NCBI RefSeq assembly: GCF_000172555.1
Contig: NZ_ABOX02000024.1
Span: 35,021-99,020, forward strand
DNA: 64,000 nucleotides
Direction: 5' to 3'
Source: Pedosphaera parvula Ellin514
Lineage (GTDB): Bacteria; Verrucomicrobiota; Verrucomicrobiia; Limisphaerales; Pedosphaeraceae
A program made the translations under genes and the position numbers. The notes beneath the pieces were generated by a model. That model was given only the letters and a program-made list of their open reading frames with translations. It was not told where the DNA came from and ran no database searches. Of this stretch, positions 25,962-33,549 are shown in pieces; within the stretch, counting starts at the first letter, position 1; the number at the start of each line of letters is the position of its first letter.

Positions 25962-26486
25962 ATGAACACCCCTGCGATTTTTGGTTTGCAGCTACAGCGG
26001 CACATCTCTGCTTGCCTCCTTGCAATGGCGGCTTTGGCCTGCACATCGACTGGATGCAAAACCAGCAAGGTTGCTGCGTCCCAGGAAAGTGCTGTTGCTC
26101 CAACTTTGGTAAAATCGACGGTGGCGGTCGACCCGCTGTCGTTCAGTGCCACGCCAAACTGGAGTGCTAAGTTCGACGAAGGGCCAGATGGATGGTGGGA
26201 TATCGACTTTGTTAGCTTGTCTGGAGCTCGCCTGGAGCTTGGACAGCACAGCCCGGACCGGAAGGGTGAGGCCGCAAACAGCATGCTTCGTTGGGAGTAT
26301 TTGAGCGAGGGGTTTGCTGGTGAGTCTTGTAAAGGCCGCTACAGCGTTTTTACCGATAGAGAACCGTGTTTGGTCATAATTATGATGAGTGTCGATGACA
26401 TGCTGTGGAGTGGCACCTTCCGAGGCTCTCTCAAAGACTGGGAGAATGCGTTGGCGCTCCTGAAGACTGCGAAGCGGATGCGCTGA
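25962..26486 (+). CDS. Lipoprotein with leader shared with the 18272 gene
   Basis: 174 residues. The first ~48 residues (MNTPAIFGLQLQRHISACLL ... STGCKTSKVAASQ) are nearly identical to those of the gene at 18272, and so is ~50 bp upstream including GGAGTAAAT before the ATG. The lipobox-like STGC gives lipid anchoring. The mature part is unrelated to the other gene: WSAKFDEGPDGWWDIDFVSLSGARLELG, SCKGRYSVFTDREPCLVIIMMSVDDMLWSGTF, and a C-terminal helix. I do not recognise this domain. Confidence 0.72.
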   Translation: MNTPAIFGLQLQRHISACLLAMAALACTSTGCKTSKVAASQESAVAPTLVKSTVAVDPLSFSATPNWSAKFDEGPDGWWDIDFVSLSGARLELGQHSPDRKGEAANSMLRWEYLSEGFAGESCKGRYSVFTDREPCLVIIMMSVDDMLWSGTFRGSLKDWENALALLKTAKRMR

Positions 26487-26692
26487 CAATGCACTGCAGC
26501 GAACCCGGCACATCCAAGCAAGGTGTCATTACTCCGACCCCTTCTTGATGATTTGGAGTCTCCTGCGGGCTTGACACCCGGCGACGGCAGTATAGAAGAG
26601 TTGTGATAGCGTTTGAGACGCGCACTGGAGTAGTCGTGTTAGAAGCCCAGGCCAGCGTAGTCGGCGCGAAACTAGAAGAATTAATAAAGGAA

Positions 26693-28006
26693 ATGAAACC
26701 CAAGGATCTTTTCGATCATCCATCGCTGTCCAGTTCACGGCAGGTTATTCTCTGTCTGTTAAAAATGACCTGTTGTGTTGTGACGATGGTCGCAGCCACC
26801 AGCAATGGACTTGCGCAGGTATGGCAGGCGACAGGCGCACCCAACAAACAGTGGCTCGTCGCGTTGGCATGTTCCGCCGACGGGGTGAAACTGGTGGCAG
26901 CGGTGGCTGGAAATCCGGGAATCTATTGCTCGACGAATGCAGGGCAATCATGGTTGGCTTCTGGAGCGCCGTCAAACAGCTGGACCTCCGTGGCATCGTC
27001 TGCCGATGGCAACCAGTTGATCGCATCAGCAGCTATCATTGTCGATCCCACTAGAGGTGGCGATCACGGCGACTTAATTTACATCTCGACCAATTCGGGA
27101 GCAAGCTGGAGGCCAACCAGCGCGCAGAGTAATCAGTGGAGCAGTGTAGCTTCTTCAGGCGATGGCAAAACACTCGTTGCCGCTGCTGCCTATAATAACC
27201 GCGCCACGTCGCGGGGCCTGATTTATGTCTCGACCAATTCGGGTACAAACTGGAGGGCATCCGATGCGCCGGCCGATCGCTGGTACTCCGTGGCTTGCTC
27301 GGCGGATGGAACCCGGCAGGTGGCAGGGGGCACTGGAATTTTCACTTCCACCAATTCAGGTTCCACGTGGCAATCGAATAATATCGCCTGGGATTTCCCG
27401 GCAGGGGCTTCGCCAATGTGGTATTCCGTTGCCTCTTCGGCGGATGGATCCACGCTGCTGGCGATACGTCTACTCACTACATACAGCACTGCCGGCAGTG
27501 TTGATCGCGTTTACGTTTCCACCAATTATGGAACCACCTGGGCATCGACTGATTTTCCGAGGGGTGCCGGCGGTTATGTTGCCACCTCGGGGAATGGAGA
27601 CACATTGATCGTGTCGATGGGTTACATCTACACCTCGACTAATTCGGGAGTCACGTGGAGCCAGAACAATGTCCCTGGCCAAACATACGGATGGATAGCT
27701 TCATCGGCTGATGGGAACAGATTGATTCTGGCACTCAGTGCGGACGCCTTTAGTCTGCCCAATTCCATTTACACCCGTTATTCGCCACCCAAACCACGAT
27801 TGAAGCTCAAAGCTGTCGGATCTGGTCTGGGAATATCGTGGACTGTTCCCGCGACGAATATGGTTCTGCAACGGAGTTCCAGTTTGAACGCGGCAGGGTG
27901 GGAAACGATCGCTGATGCATTTACGCTCAACCCGAAAACCCTACAAGAACAATTCATTCTTTCAGCGACCAATGGCTGGGGATTTTATCGTTTGGCGACA
28001 CCTTAA
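26693..28006 (+). CDS. Secreted BNR/Asp-box propeller protein
   Basis: 437 residues from the ATG at 26693 (AAAGGA immediately upstream); an in-frame start at 26603 is possible. Signal-like hydrophobic stretch (VILCLLKMTCCVVTMVAATSNGLA). At least seven repeats follow, each with VASSADGN.L..A and IY.STNSG.SW, the Asp-box (S-x-D/N-x-G-x-x-W) blade turn of sialidase-type beta-propellers. The C-terminal ~80 residues (LQRSSSLNAAGWETIADAF...FYRLA) form the small domain shared by many exported verrucomicrobial proteins. No sialidase catalytic Arg triad is evident, so binding rather than hydrolysis is likely. Confidence 0.82.
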   Translation: MKPKDLFDHPSLSSSRQVILCLLKMTCCVVTMVAATSNGLAQVWQATGAPNKQWLVALACSADGVKLVAAVAGNPGIYCSTNAGQSWLASGAPSNSWTSVASSADGNQLIASAAIIVDPTRGGDHGDLIYISTNSGASWRPTSAQSNQWSSVASSGDGKTLVAAAAYNNRATSRGLIYVSTNSGTNWRASDAPADRWYSVACSADGTRQVAGGTGIFTSTNSGSTWQSNNIAWDFPAGASPMWYSVASSADGSTLLAIRLLTTYSTAGSVDRVYVSTNYGTTWASTDFPRGAGGYVATSGNGDTLIVSMGYIYTSTNSGVTWSQNNVPGQTYGWIASSADGNRLILALSADAFSLPNSIYTRYSPPKPRLKLKAVGSGLGISWTVPATNMVLQRSSSLNAAGWETIADAFTLNPKTLQEQFILSATNGWGFYRLATP

Positions 28007-28194
28007 TAAGTAAGGCGGCATAACCCAGGCATTTCGCTTTGTTCAGGATCACTTTTTTCGTATACCATGCGCACCTACCAAAGTTTCCATTTTTACAGTT
28101 TCTTCGCTTTTCGTGGTCGTTCGTAGAAGGGTCAGCTCTTGCTTTTTACACAAGGTCCTTCGGGGAGATCAGTATAAATACTAAGGACCGACCC

Positions 28195-28411
28195 GAATGG
28201 CGCTTACTTAAGACGTAGAACAAATAGTATCAATGGGTTATATCTCTGTTGTTTTTACACGTCTTCAAAAGCGATTTCTTGATTTCAACGAAGACCTGAG
28301 TATTTCCGAAAACAGCAAACATTGAGTTTGGCGAAAACATTCGGTCAAAAGTTCAAAAGGACCAATGAATGCAAGGAAATCTAATGGTAATTCCTTAAGT
28401 AAGCGCCATTC
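28195..28411. mobile_element. 217-bp MITE with 18-bp inverted repeats and 11-bp target duplication
   Basis: Perfect terminal inverted repeats GAATGGCGCTTACTTAAG (28195-28212) and CTTAAGTAAGCGCCATTC (28394-28411) bound 181 bp of non-coding DNA. The element is flanked on both sides by the 11-bp direct repeat AGGACCGACCC (28184-28194 and 28412-28422). Removing the element and one flank restores an uninterrupted copy of the dispersed repeat. The length of the duplication and the CTTAAG inner end of the TIR resemble IS231-group IS4-family elements and their MIC derivatives (inference). Confidence 0.85.
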
Positions 28412-28525
28412 AGGACCGACCCCTTTACTTGACTACTCAGTTCCTTTTTTACCCTGGCCTTGTGGTGCCAAAGCGATCCTGGATGGATCTTTTTTCCTTA
28501 TTTCTCCGGAAGTCGGGAGAAAGTG

Positions 28526-28903
28526 CTATACCCACGGTTCGCCATTGCCAAATGACCAATCCGAGCGGTCAACGAAGACCATGTTGATCATGATGTCATC
28601 AGGACGGACGGATAGTTTGCTCTTCAGTTCGTCGGCGATATATCGGAAGAAGGCAAGCTTTGACTCTTTATTATCTCCGACAGTGCTGGTCACTTGGATC
28701 AGGAGGAAGTTAGGCGATCGATCGCAACCGAGGAACTTGGGGTCGTAGATTAAGTTATCTGGTGAATGCTCGCCGATGACTATGAATCGGTCGCCATCCG
28801 GCGCCTTGAGTATATCGACAATTCCCTTATACACGACGTCGGCCAAGGCCTTGCGATACTCGGCGGTTTTTCCTTTAATTAGATCAATACGTGCAAACGG
28901 CAT
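28526..28903 (-). CDS. Tautomerase-family protein
   Basis: 125 residues. It begins M-P-F-A-R-I, so processing would expose Pro1, the catalytic base of the tautomerase superfamily. The beta-alpha-beta pattern of a double-length tautomerase is seen: ARIDLIKGKTAEYRKALADVVYKGIVDIL, then FLLIQVTSTVGDNKESKLAFFRYIADEL...PDDIMINMVFVDRSDWSFGNGEP. The WSFGNG-type ending is characteristic of the Tautomerase_2 group. Likely cytoplasmic; substrate unknown. The ATG at 28903 is preceded by AAAGGATAAT. Isolated between the MITE and non-coding DNA. Confidence 0.87.
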   Translation of the reverse strand: MPFARIDLIKGKTAEYRKALADVVYKGIVDILKAPDGDRFIVIGEHSPDNLIYDPKFLGCDRSPNFLLIQVTSTVGDNKESKLAFFRYIADELKSKLSVRPDDIMINMVFVDRSDWSFGNGEPWV

Positions 28904-29139
28904 AATATTATCCTTTGTTTTAGTAACTTCTGTATAACTAGTTCACTTGCGCAGCGAACAATAAATCAAATAACAAATCTCGGTTTAAAGTTTTCATTCA
29001 TGAGATGGTCTTGGAGGTTCAGTGAGATCTAATATTGGCAAGTATATGGCCCACGAGCAACAAATTCACCACGCTCTGACGGGTCGCATGCCCGATTTGC
29101 ACACACGGTTCGCCGACCTGAAAGATTGGCCTTTGAGCT

Positions 29140-29417
29140 TCACTTTGTAGGTTCTAAATCGATACTCTTAAACTCATCTCTGGGAGAGTCAATCGGTCGC
29201 CTTGACATCATGAGACGACCGATCTTCAATAGCGTTTCCAAGAGCGAGCCGTTTACGCTGAAGTGATTTTCTTTCCAAACATGGTAATGAATTTCCCAAA
29301 CATGACATCGAGCCGATAGAGGTGTGAAGGATAGGCCACCATCTCAGCCAGTTCTTTTGACCGAAGGAAATTACGGCCGCCTGGACCTATGTCATGCGCG
29401 AAAACTTGAATAACCAT
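29140..29417 (-). pseudogene. Small frameshifted gene or stump, unknown family
   Basis: From an ATG at 29417 the minus strand reads MVIQVFAHDIGPGGRNFLRS, then KELAEMVAYPSHLYRLDVMF and GKFITMFGKKITSA, stop at 29253. In the next frame the sequence at once continues NGSLLETLLKIGRLMMSRRP, IDSPRDEFKSIDLEPTK, stop at 29140. Adding one base near GCGTAAAC would join both into ~92 residues. Composition is protein-like on both sides of the break. No family recognised and no Shine-Dalgarno. Confidence 0.4.
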
Positions 29418-29439
29418 TTAACAATTAATTCTTAACAAT

Positions 29440-29931
29440 ATGAATAGCAAATTAGCTCCAATCCAAGACCTGAAAACCGGAACGTCACCCGGTCCCACTC
29501 CCATCCCTAACCTGTCGGAAGTTGAGGTCCACGCCGGTTTTGTTCGCAGTGGCGTTGTCATTCACTTTTGCAAGATGAGAATACACTGGGATATTATTAT
29601 TGCTAATGGGGGGGTTCCACCCCCCTATACAGGCATTCCCACCTGTGTGACGCGCGCGCCTGCGCCACATCACCCAACCGCCAAATTCCGGACTGGCACC
29701 GATACCGACGCCCCGCCTTCGAAACATTACAACCAGATTCACGGGTTGGTGGTCAAATCATCTTGGCCAGTTCGCGGTACATCCGCCGCGTCAACTGGGG
29801 TAATCCGCCCCCTCCGCATCGAATTGGTCCAGCCTGGATGGGTCGCAGCGGTCAATGCGGATGAACAGCTTCCACCACACGGCATTATGGTGGCTATAAA
29901 ATCAAAGTCAGAAACCAAATTGTTTTCATAA
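29440..29931 (+). CDS. Hypothetical protein, doubtful
   Basis: 163 codons from an ATG. Proline, threonine and serine are frequent (GTSPGPTPIPN, APAPHHPTAKF), with one charged C-terminal stretch. No domain, signal peptide or repeat is recognised. A G6/C6 near-palindrome (GGGGGGTTCCACCCCCC) lies at ~29610-29627. There is no ribosome binding site. It could be a real small protein with a disordered region or just an open frame in accessory DNA. Confidence 0.3.
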   Translation: MNSKLAPIQDLKTGTSPGPTPIPNLSEVEVHAGFVRSGVVIHFCKMRIHWDIIIANGGVPPPYTGIPTCVTRAPAPHHPTAKFRTGTDTDAPPSKHYNQIHGLVVKSSWPVRGTSAASTGVIRPLRIELVQPGWVAAVNADEQLPPHGIMVAIKSKSETKLFS

Positions 29932-29941
29932 TTAATACTTA

Positions 29942-30003
29942 AAAGGGCAGTCTTTCCTTTTTACATAAGGTTCTTCGGGTAGAGCAGTGTAAATAATCAG
30001 GAT
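29942..30003 (+). repeat. Dispersed repeat, copy 4
   Basis: The segment aagggcagtctttcctttt then tacataaggttcttcgggtagagcagtgtaaataatcagga matches 28134-28194 over its first half and the copies at 18145 and 19472 over its second half. It gives the longest form of the unit (~60 bp). Confidence 0.6.
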
Positions 30004-30088
30004 TTAAATTCCAGCGCGCTAACTCCGGGAAAATCTTTCGCGTCCATTCATTTTAACAATGTGGGAATGCAATTGGTGCTGATTGCCC

Positions 30089-30313
30089 TTATGGATCGAA
30101 CTGAATTCGGATGTTGGGGGCGTCGATATTAAATGCCCGTATACGGCTTCTTGCCTGATTATACTGTGAAAGCCACTCCGTGAGTGTTTTGCCTTCGAAC
30201 GAGGGTTCCTTGGGGCGGGTGAGAAAGAACGCAAGGGTAGCCAGCATGATCAACAACAGGCCAGTCGCGATGAGTGTCCTTTTAGATGATGTTTGCACCG
30301 CCATAAGACTCAA
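30089..30313 (-). CDS. Truncated membrane-anchored protein (HEAT-type family N-terminus)
   Basis: 74 residues: one N-terminal transmembrane helix (RTLIATGLLLIMLATLAFFLT) followed by EPSFEGKTLTEWLSQYNQ. The phrase EG(K)xLxEWLxxY just after a membrane anchor typically opens long HEAT-repeat proteins in Verrucomicrobia. Here the frame ends 25 residues later, so the repeat domain is missing and the gene is probably a stump. Same direction as the gene at 30347. Confidence 0.5.
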   Translation of the reverse strand: MSLMAVQTSSKRTLIATGLLLIMLATLAFFLTRPKEPSFEGKTLTEWLSQYNQARSRIRAFNIDAPNIRIQFDP

Positions 30314-30346
30314 TTGCTGCCCGGTCCAATTGTTTGTGACGCCAGA

Positions 30347-31108
30347 TTACCGTGGAAACACTTGCTTGCCGGATTCCACGGCCTTCGTGACTTTTTTTGT
30401 CACCGGATCGATCCATGCTTCGCCCACGAATTGGGAGGCGGGATTTTCCAACTGTAATTTCACCTGTCCATCCACCAATTCACTCGACACCAGCCGCGCG
30501 CTGGGGCTGGTGGTAGAGCTGAACGGGCCATCCGTAAACGCCCAAGTATTAAAAACCCGCCTTAAATTCGTCAGGTGCCGGAGCCTGACCTCATCATTCT
30601 GACCGCCTTGGAGCGCTCTATCAATCGCGTTTATATCGGTGTCTTCCTCAAATTTCTGTATGACTTCGGTGAGATTTGTGGTCTTCAAATTTTGTTTAAG
30701 GACCATGCTTTCGCACCAGATGATGAATCCCCCCGGTGACAGCTTGCCACCCAGGATGCCCGAATCCAGATCCACGTAGAAATCCTGCTTGGGTCCGATC
30801 CAGATATTATGCGTTTTATCGGAGATAAACGTGACGATCGAATATGAACTGGTGCCGTATTGGCCCACTTCATATTCGTAAGTTGTCTTCTTTGAATTGA
30901 CCTGGACTGGTGTCCGTGCGGCGGCAGTGAGGAACTCGTTAGCAAAGATCGGCGAACGGGTCTCGCCAGTGAGGAGCTTGTTCGTAGAGTTTTCCCAGGA
31001 TGTATGCTTAAGATTCTTTAGTTTTATAGCGATGTCTGCGCTTTCGGCCGCGAAAATGGTCGCGGACTGCAGGAAGCATCCCAAGAGCAGGAGGTAAATC
31101 ATTTTCAT
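30347..31108 (-). CDS. Exported protein, unknown function
   Basis: 253 residues with a Sec signal (MKMIYLLLLGCFLQSATIFA). The mature part alternates beta strands (TYEYEVGQYGTSSYSIVTFIS, NIWIGPKQDFYVDLDSGILGG) with one helical region (TEVIQKFEEDTDINAIDRALQGG). A terminal beta segment (VDGQVKLQLENPASQFVGEAWIDPVTKKVTKAVESG) suggests a sandwich. No family recognised. It lies 34 bp upstream of the truncated membrane gene on the same strand. Confidence 0.72.
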   Translation of the reverse strand: MKMIYLLLLGCFLQSATIFAAESADIAIKLKNLKHTSWENSTNKLLTGETRSPIFANEFLTAAARTPVQVNSKKTTYEYEVGQYGTSSYSIVTFISDKTHNIWIGPKQDFYVDLDSGILGGKLSPGGFIIWCESMVLKQNLKTTNLTEVIQKFEEDTDINAIDRALQGGQNDEVRLRHLTNLRRVFNTWAFTDGPFSSTTSPSARLVSSELVDGQVKLQLENPASQFVGEAWIDPVTKKVTKAVESGKQVFPR

Positions 31109-31539
31109 AAATTCATGTCTGTGAACGGCTGTTCGGTCTTAAACTTTTGGTGCCTCATTGACGCCATTGGGATGGTGCTCCATGGGATTATGCTCGTCGA
31201 GCTGACATATGTAAAAAGTATGTAATGCGCGCAGGCCTCTGCTGGGGTGTTTTGGGGAACCGAGAGCCGGTTTTGTGAGCAAAAAAGTGGTGTTTTTTCG
31301 TGCTTTTGATGTAAGTGGTTGATGGTGAATGAAAAATAATTTGTGCTTTGGGGAGGGGGTTGGTCAGTGTATGTCAACCCCATCTCTGTTTAATCCGGGG
31401 TAGATCATGAAAAAGGAGTTTGTAACGGGTGAGGCCCGAAGAATTTCAAATGTCGAATTTCGAGTTTCGAATGGAGAGGATGGAATCGAGAATTACCGAT
31501 GGAAAAGAGGCTGAAATGAACCGGATGCGTACAAAAAAA
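31109..31539. other. Intergenic region without recognisable genes
   Basis: No convincing coding frame. It carries a short GAATTTC/TTTCGAA-rich run at ~31440-31480 (tcgaatttcgagtttcgaat) and, before the tRNA, only A-rich sequence. The promoter of the exported-protein gene at 31108 must lie here, but I see no clear -35/-10 pair. Confidence 0.5.
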
Positions 31540-31615
31540 TGGGGTGGCCAACGGGATTCGAACCCGCAACAACAAGCTCCACAAGCTTGGACTCTACCAT
31601 TGAGCTATGGCCACC
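31540..31615 (-). tRNA. tRNA-His (anticodon GTG)
   Basis: On the minus strand the sequence folds as a cloverleaf. The acceptor is GTGGCCA/TGGCCAC with an extra 5' G (31615) opposite discriminator C (31543), the G-1 identity mark of tRNA-His. The D-arm is TAGCTCAATGGTAGAG, the anticodon loop TTGTGGA with GTG, and the T-arm GCGGGTTCGAATCCCGT. A CCA end is encoded (31542-31540) and followed by a T7 run that may terminate transcription. Confidence 0.96.
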
Positions 31616-32406
31616 AGCCGGAGCCTAAACTAGGTTTTGCGGGGGGTTCCGTCAAGCGTAAGTGTTTCGGGTTGCGTATGGCGTGTGAGAGGGGAGTTGA
31701 TGGGCCGAAAGTATTTCGCAGGAAATACAGGGATTTTTGCTGGAAACGGGAGGTCGCAGGTGAAGGTGGAGGCGTGGGCAGTCCCGGAAGCAAAATAGAA
31801 TCCGGGCGCATCTTCCCTCATCCCGGCCTTCTCCCATGCGCAAGGGGAGAAGGAGACTATGACCGACGGTCCGCGACTGATTTGGCGTTCTGGCGCGGAT
31901 TGCCATCGTGGATGGGACGGGCGGTGGGTGGACTCGGGTTCGGAAGGTATCGGAAGCCATCGGAAGGTATTGGTAGGTATCGGAAGGTTGGAAATTTTCG
32001 TGGGAGGTCAGGAATTGGTGAACTGATCAAGGAGCGGAAGACGGAGAGAGGGATGGAAACCGCGAAATACGCGAAATACGCGAAAAGGAGAGATTTAATT
32101 GTCCGCTCGGAACTCAATGGGACGGATGGGACGGCAGTGCGTGGGATTAGAATTCGGGAAAAAATCGAGTCAATTCGAGTAAACGAATGCGGGAGAGGTT
32201 GCGTGTTGCGTATTGCGTGTGGGAACTATTCTGGTGGCGGGCTCGTGGGTGGATCGGGCAGGAAGGCTGTGAGAGGATGGAGTCGGGGGGCTCTGCAGTC
32301 CGCCTCCCGGGGCTCGGCGGCTATAGTTAAAGAGCGGGAGAAGGGCGGGTGGTTGGGAGTCAGTTGTTTGCTTTACGGGAGGGGGTTTTGGCTTAAACTT
32401 GGTGGC
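31616..32406. other. 790-bp non-coding region with short tandem repeats
   Basis: Plus-strand open frames here are accidental: they run through the tRNA and into the kinase gene. The region holds a CGGAAGGTAT decamer array (31941-31990), a CGCGAAATA nonamer in three units (32061-32087) and a CTTCTCCCATGCGCAAGGGGAGAAG palindrome near 31829-31853. No conserved protein segment is visible before the kinase start at 32407. Confidence 0.55.
31941..31990 (+). repeat. Tandem 10-bp repeat, five units
   Basis: The units are CGGAAGGTAT, CGGAAGCCAT, CGGAAGGTAT, TGGTAGGTAT and CGGAAGGTTG. The array is imperfect and lies in non-coding DNA between tRNA-His and the kinase gene. Confidence 0.7.
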
Positions 32407-33537
32407 ATGATGACGCTTGAATCATGCCCGATCTTCAGCCAGTTGAAGCCTGGTGAGTTGAAGGTTTTGGAGCAGGCGGCGCAGGTGCGCGGGTTTAAGG
32501 CGAATGAGGATATTTTCCGGGAAGGGGACACGGGGGATGGCGTGTATGTGGTGAGGCGGGGTTTGGTGCAGATTACGGGGTTGATCACGTTGAATGATCG
32601 GCATGCTTTTTCCAAGGTGGGGCCGGGCGAGATGTTCGGGGAGATGGCGGTGTTGGAGAATAAGCCGAGGTCGGCGAGTGCGACGGCTTTGGAGGAGACG
32701 GAGGTTTATTTTATTCCGCGTGAAGCGATGCTGGCATTGGTGGAGAATTCGCCGCTGCTATCGATGGGATTGTTGCGGGAGATCAGCAATCGGTTGCGGG
32801 AATTTAATCGTCAATATGTGAGCGAGGTGTTGCAGCGGGAGCGGTTGGCGTTGGTGGGGCGGTTCGCGCGGACGATAGTGCATGATTTGAAGAATCCATT
32901 GAACATCATCGGGCTCAGCGCGGAGATGGCAGGGATGGAAAAGGCGACGCCGGAGGGGAGGCATTTGGCGAAGCAACGGATTTCGAAGCAGGTGGAGCGG
33001 ATCAGTGAGTTGGTGAACGAGATTTTGGAGTTTACGCAGGGGTCGCATGTCAGTTTCGTCCTGGCGCAGACGCCTTACGACGTTTTCGTGCAAATATTGC
33101 TGGAAGAGATCCGGCCGGAGATTGAGATCAAGTCGGTGACGATCGAGCTGGAGAATGCACCGCCGGCGATCAGGCTGTTATTGAATCCGAAGCGGTTGCG
33201 GCGGGTGTTTTATAATTTGATTCATAATGCGACGGATGCGATGCCTGACGGGGGGAGGATCACGTTGCGCTTTCGAGTGTCGGAAGAGGAAGTGATTACG
33301 GAGATTGAAGATACGGGGCCGGGTATTGCGACGGAGATTGCGGATCGGTTGTTCGATGCGTTTGCGACGTTTGGCAAGGCGCATGGGACGGGCTTGGGTT
33401 TGTCGATCAGCAAAAAGATTGTGGAGGATCATCGGGGACGAATTTCCGCGCGGAATGAGCCGGGGCGCGGGGCGGTGTTTTCATTCGCGTTGCCGGTGCC
33501 GGCAGGCGAACATGAAGAGGCAGTCATCGGCAGATAG
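32407..33537 (+). CDS. Cyclic-nucleotide-binding-domain histidine kinase
   Basis: 376 residues from the ATG at 32407 (a second ATG follows directly). Residues ~8-125 are a CRP-like cyclic-nucleotide-binding domain (FREGDTGDGVYVVRRG, GEMFGEMAVLENKPRSASATA). A HisKA dimerisation segment with the phospho-acceptor His in TIVHDLKNPLNII follows. The HATPase_c domain has N-box NLIHNATDAM, G1 DTGPGI and G2 GTGLGLSISKKIVEDH. No membrane helix, so it is a cytoplasmic sensor. The cap domain keeps the phosphate-cassette-like GEMAVLENKPRSASA, so nucleotide binding is possible. No response regulator is adjacent. The mutL start follows 12 bp after the stop, suggesting co-transcription. Confidence 0.9.
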   Translation: MMTLESCPIFSQLKPGELKVLEQAAQVRGFKANEDIFREGDTGDGVYVVRRGLVQITGLITLNDRHAFSKVGPGEMFGEMAVLENKPRSASATALEETEVYFIPREAMLALVENSPLLSMGLLREISNRLREFNRQYVSEVLQRERLALVGRFARTIVHDLKNPLNIIGLSAEMAGMEKATPEGRHLAKQRISKQVERISELVNEILEFTQGSHVSFVLAQTPYDVFVQILLEEIRPEIEIKSVTIELENAPPAIRLLLNPKRLRRVFYNLIHNATDAMPDGGRITLRFRVSEEEVITEIEDTGPGIATEIADRLFDAFATFGKAHGTGLGLSISKKIVEDHRGRISARNEPGRGAVFSFALPVPAGEHEEAVIGR

Positions 33538-33549
33538 AATTAGAATTTA

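Noticed and set aside
32061..32087. CGCGAAATA repeats as a possible CRISPR
   Set aside because: Three contiguous 9-bp units without spacers; it is a simple tandem repeat. No CRISPR array or cas gene was seen in the window.
31429..32406. Long plus-strand open frame running into the histidine kinase
   Set aside because: It passes through the tRNA-His gene and tandem repeats, has no domain before residue ~327, and a good start exists at 32407.
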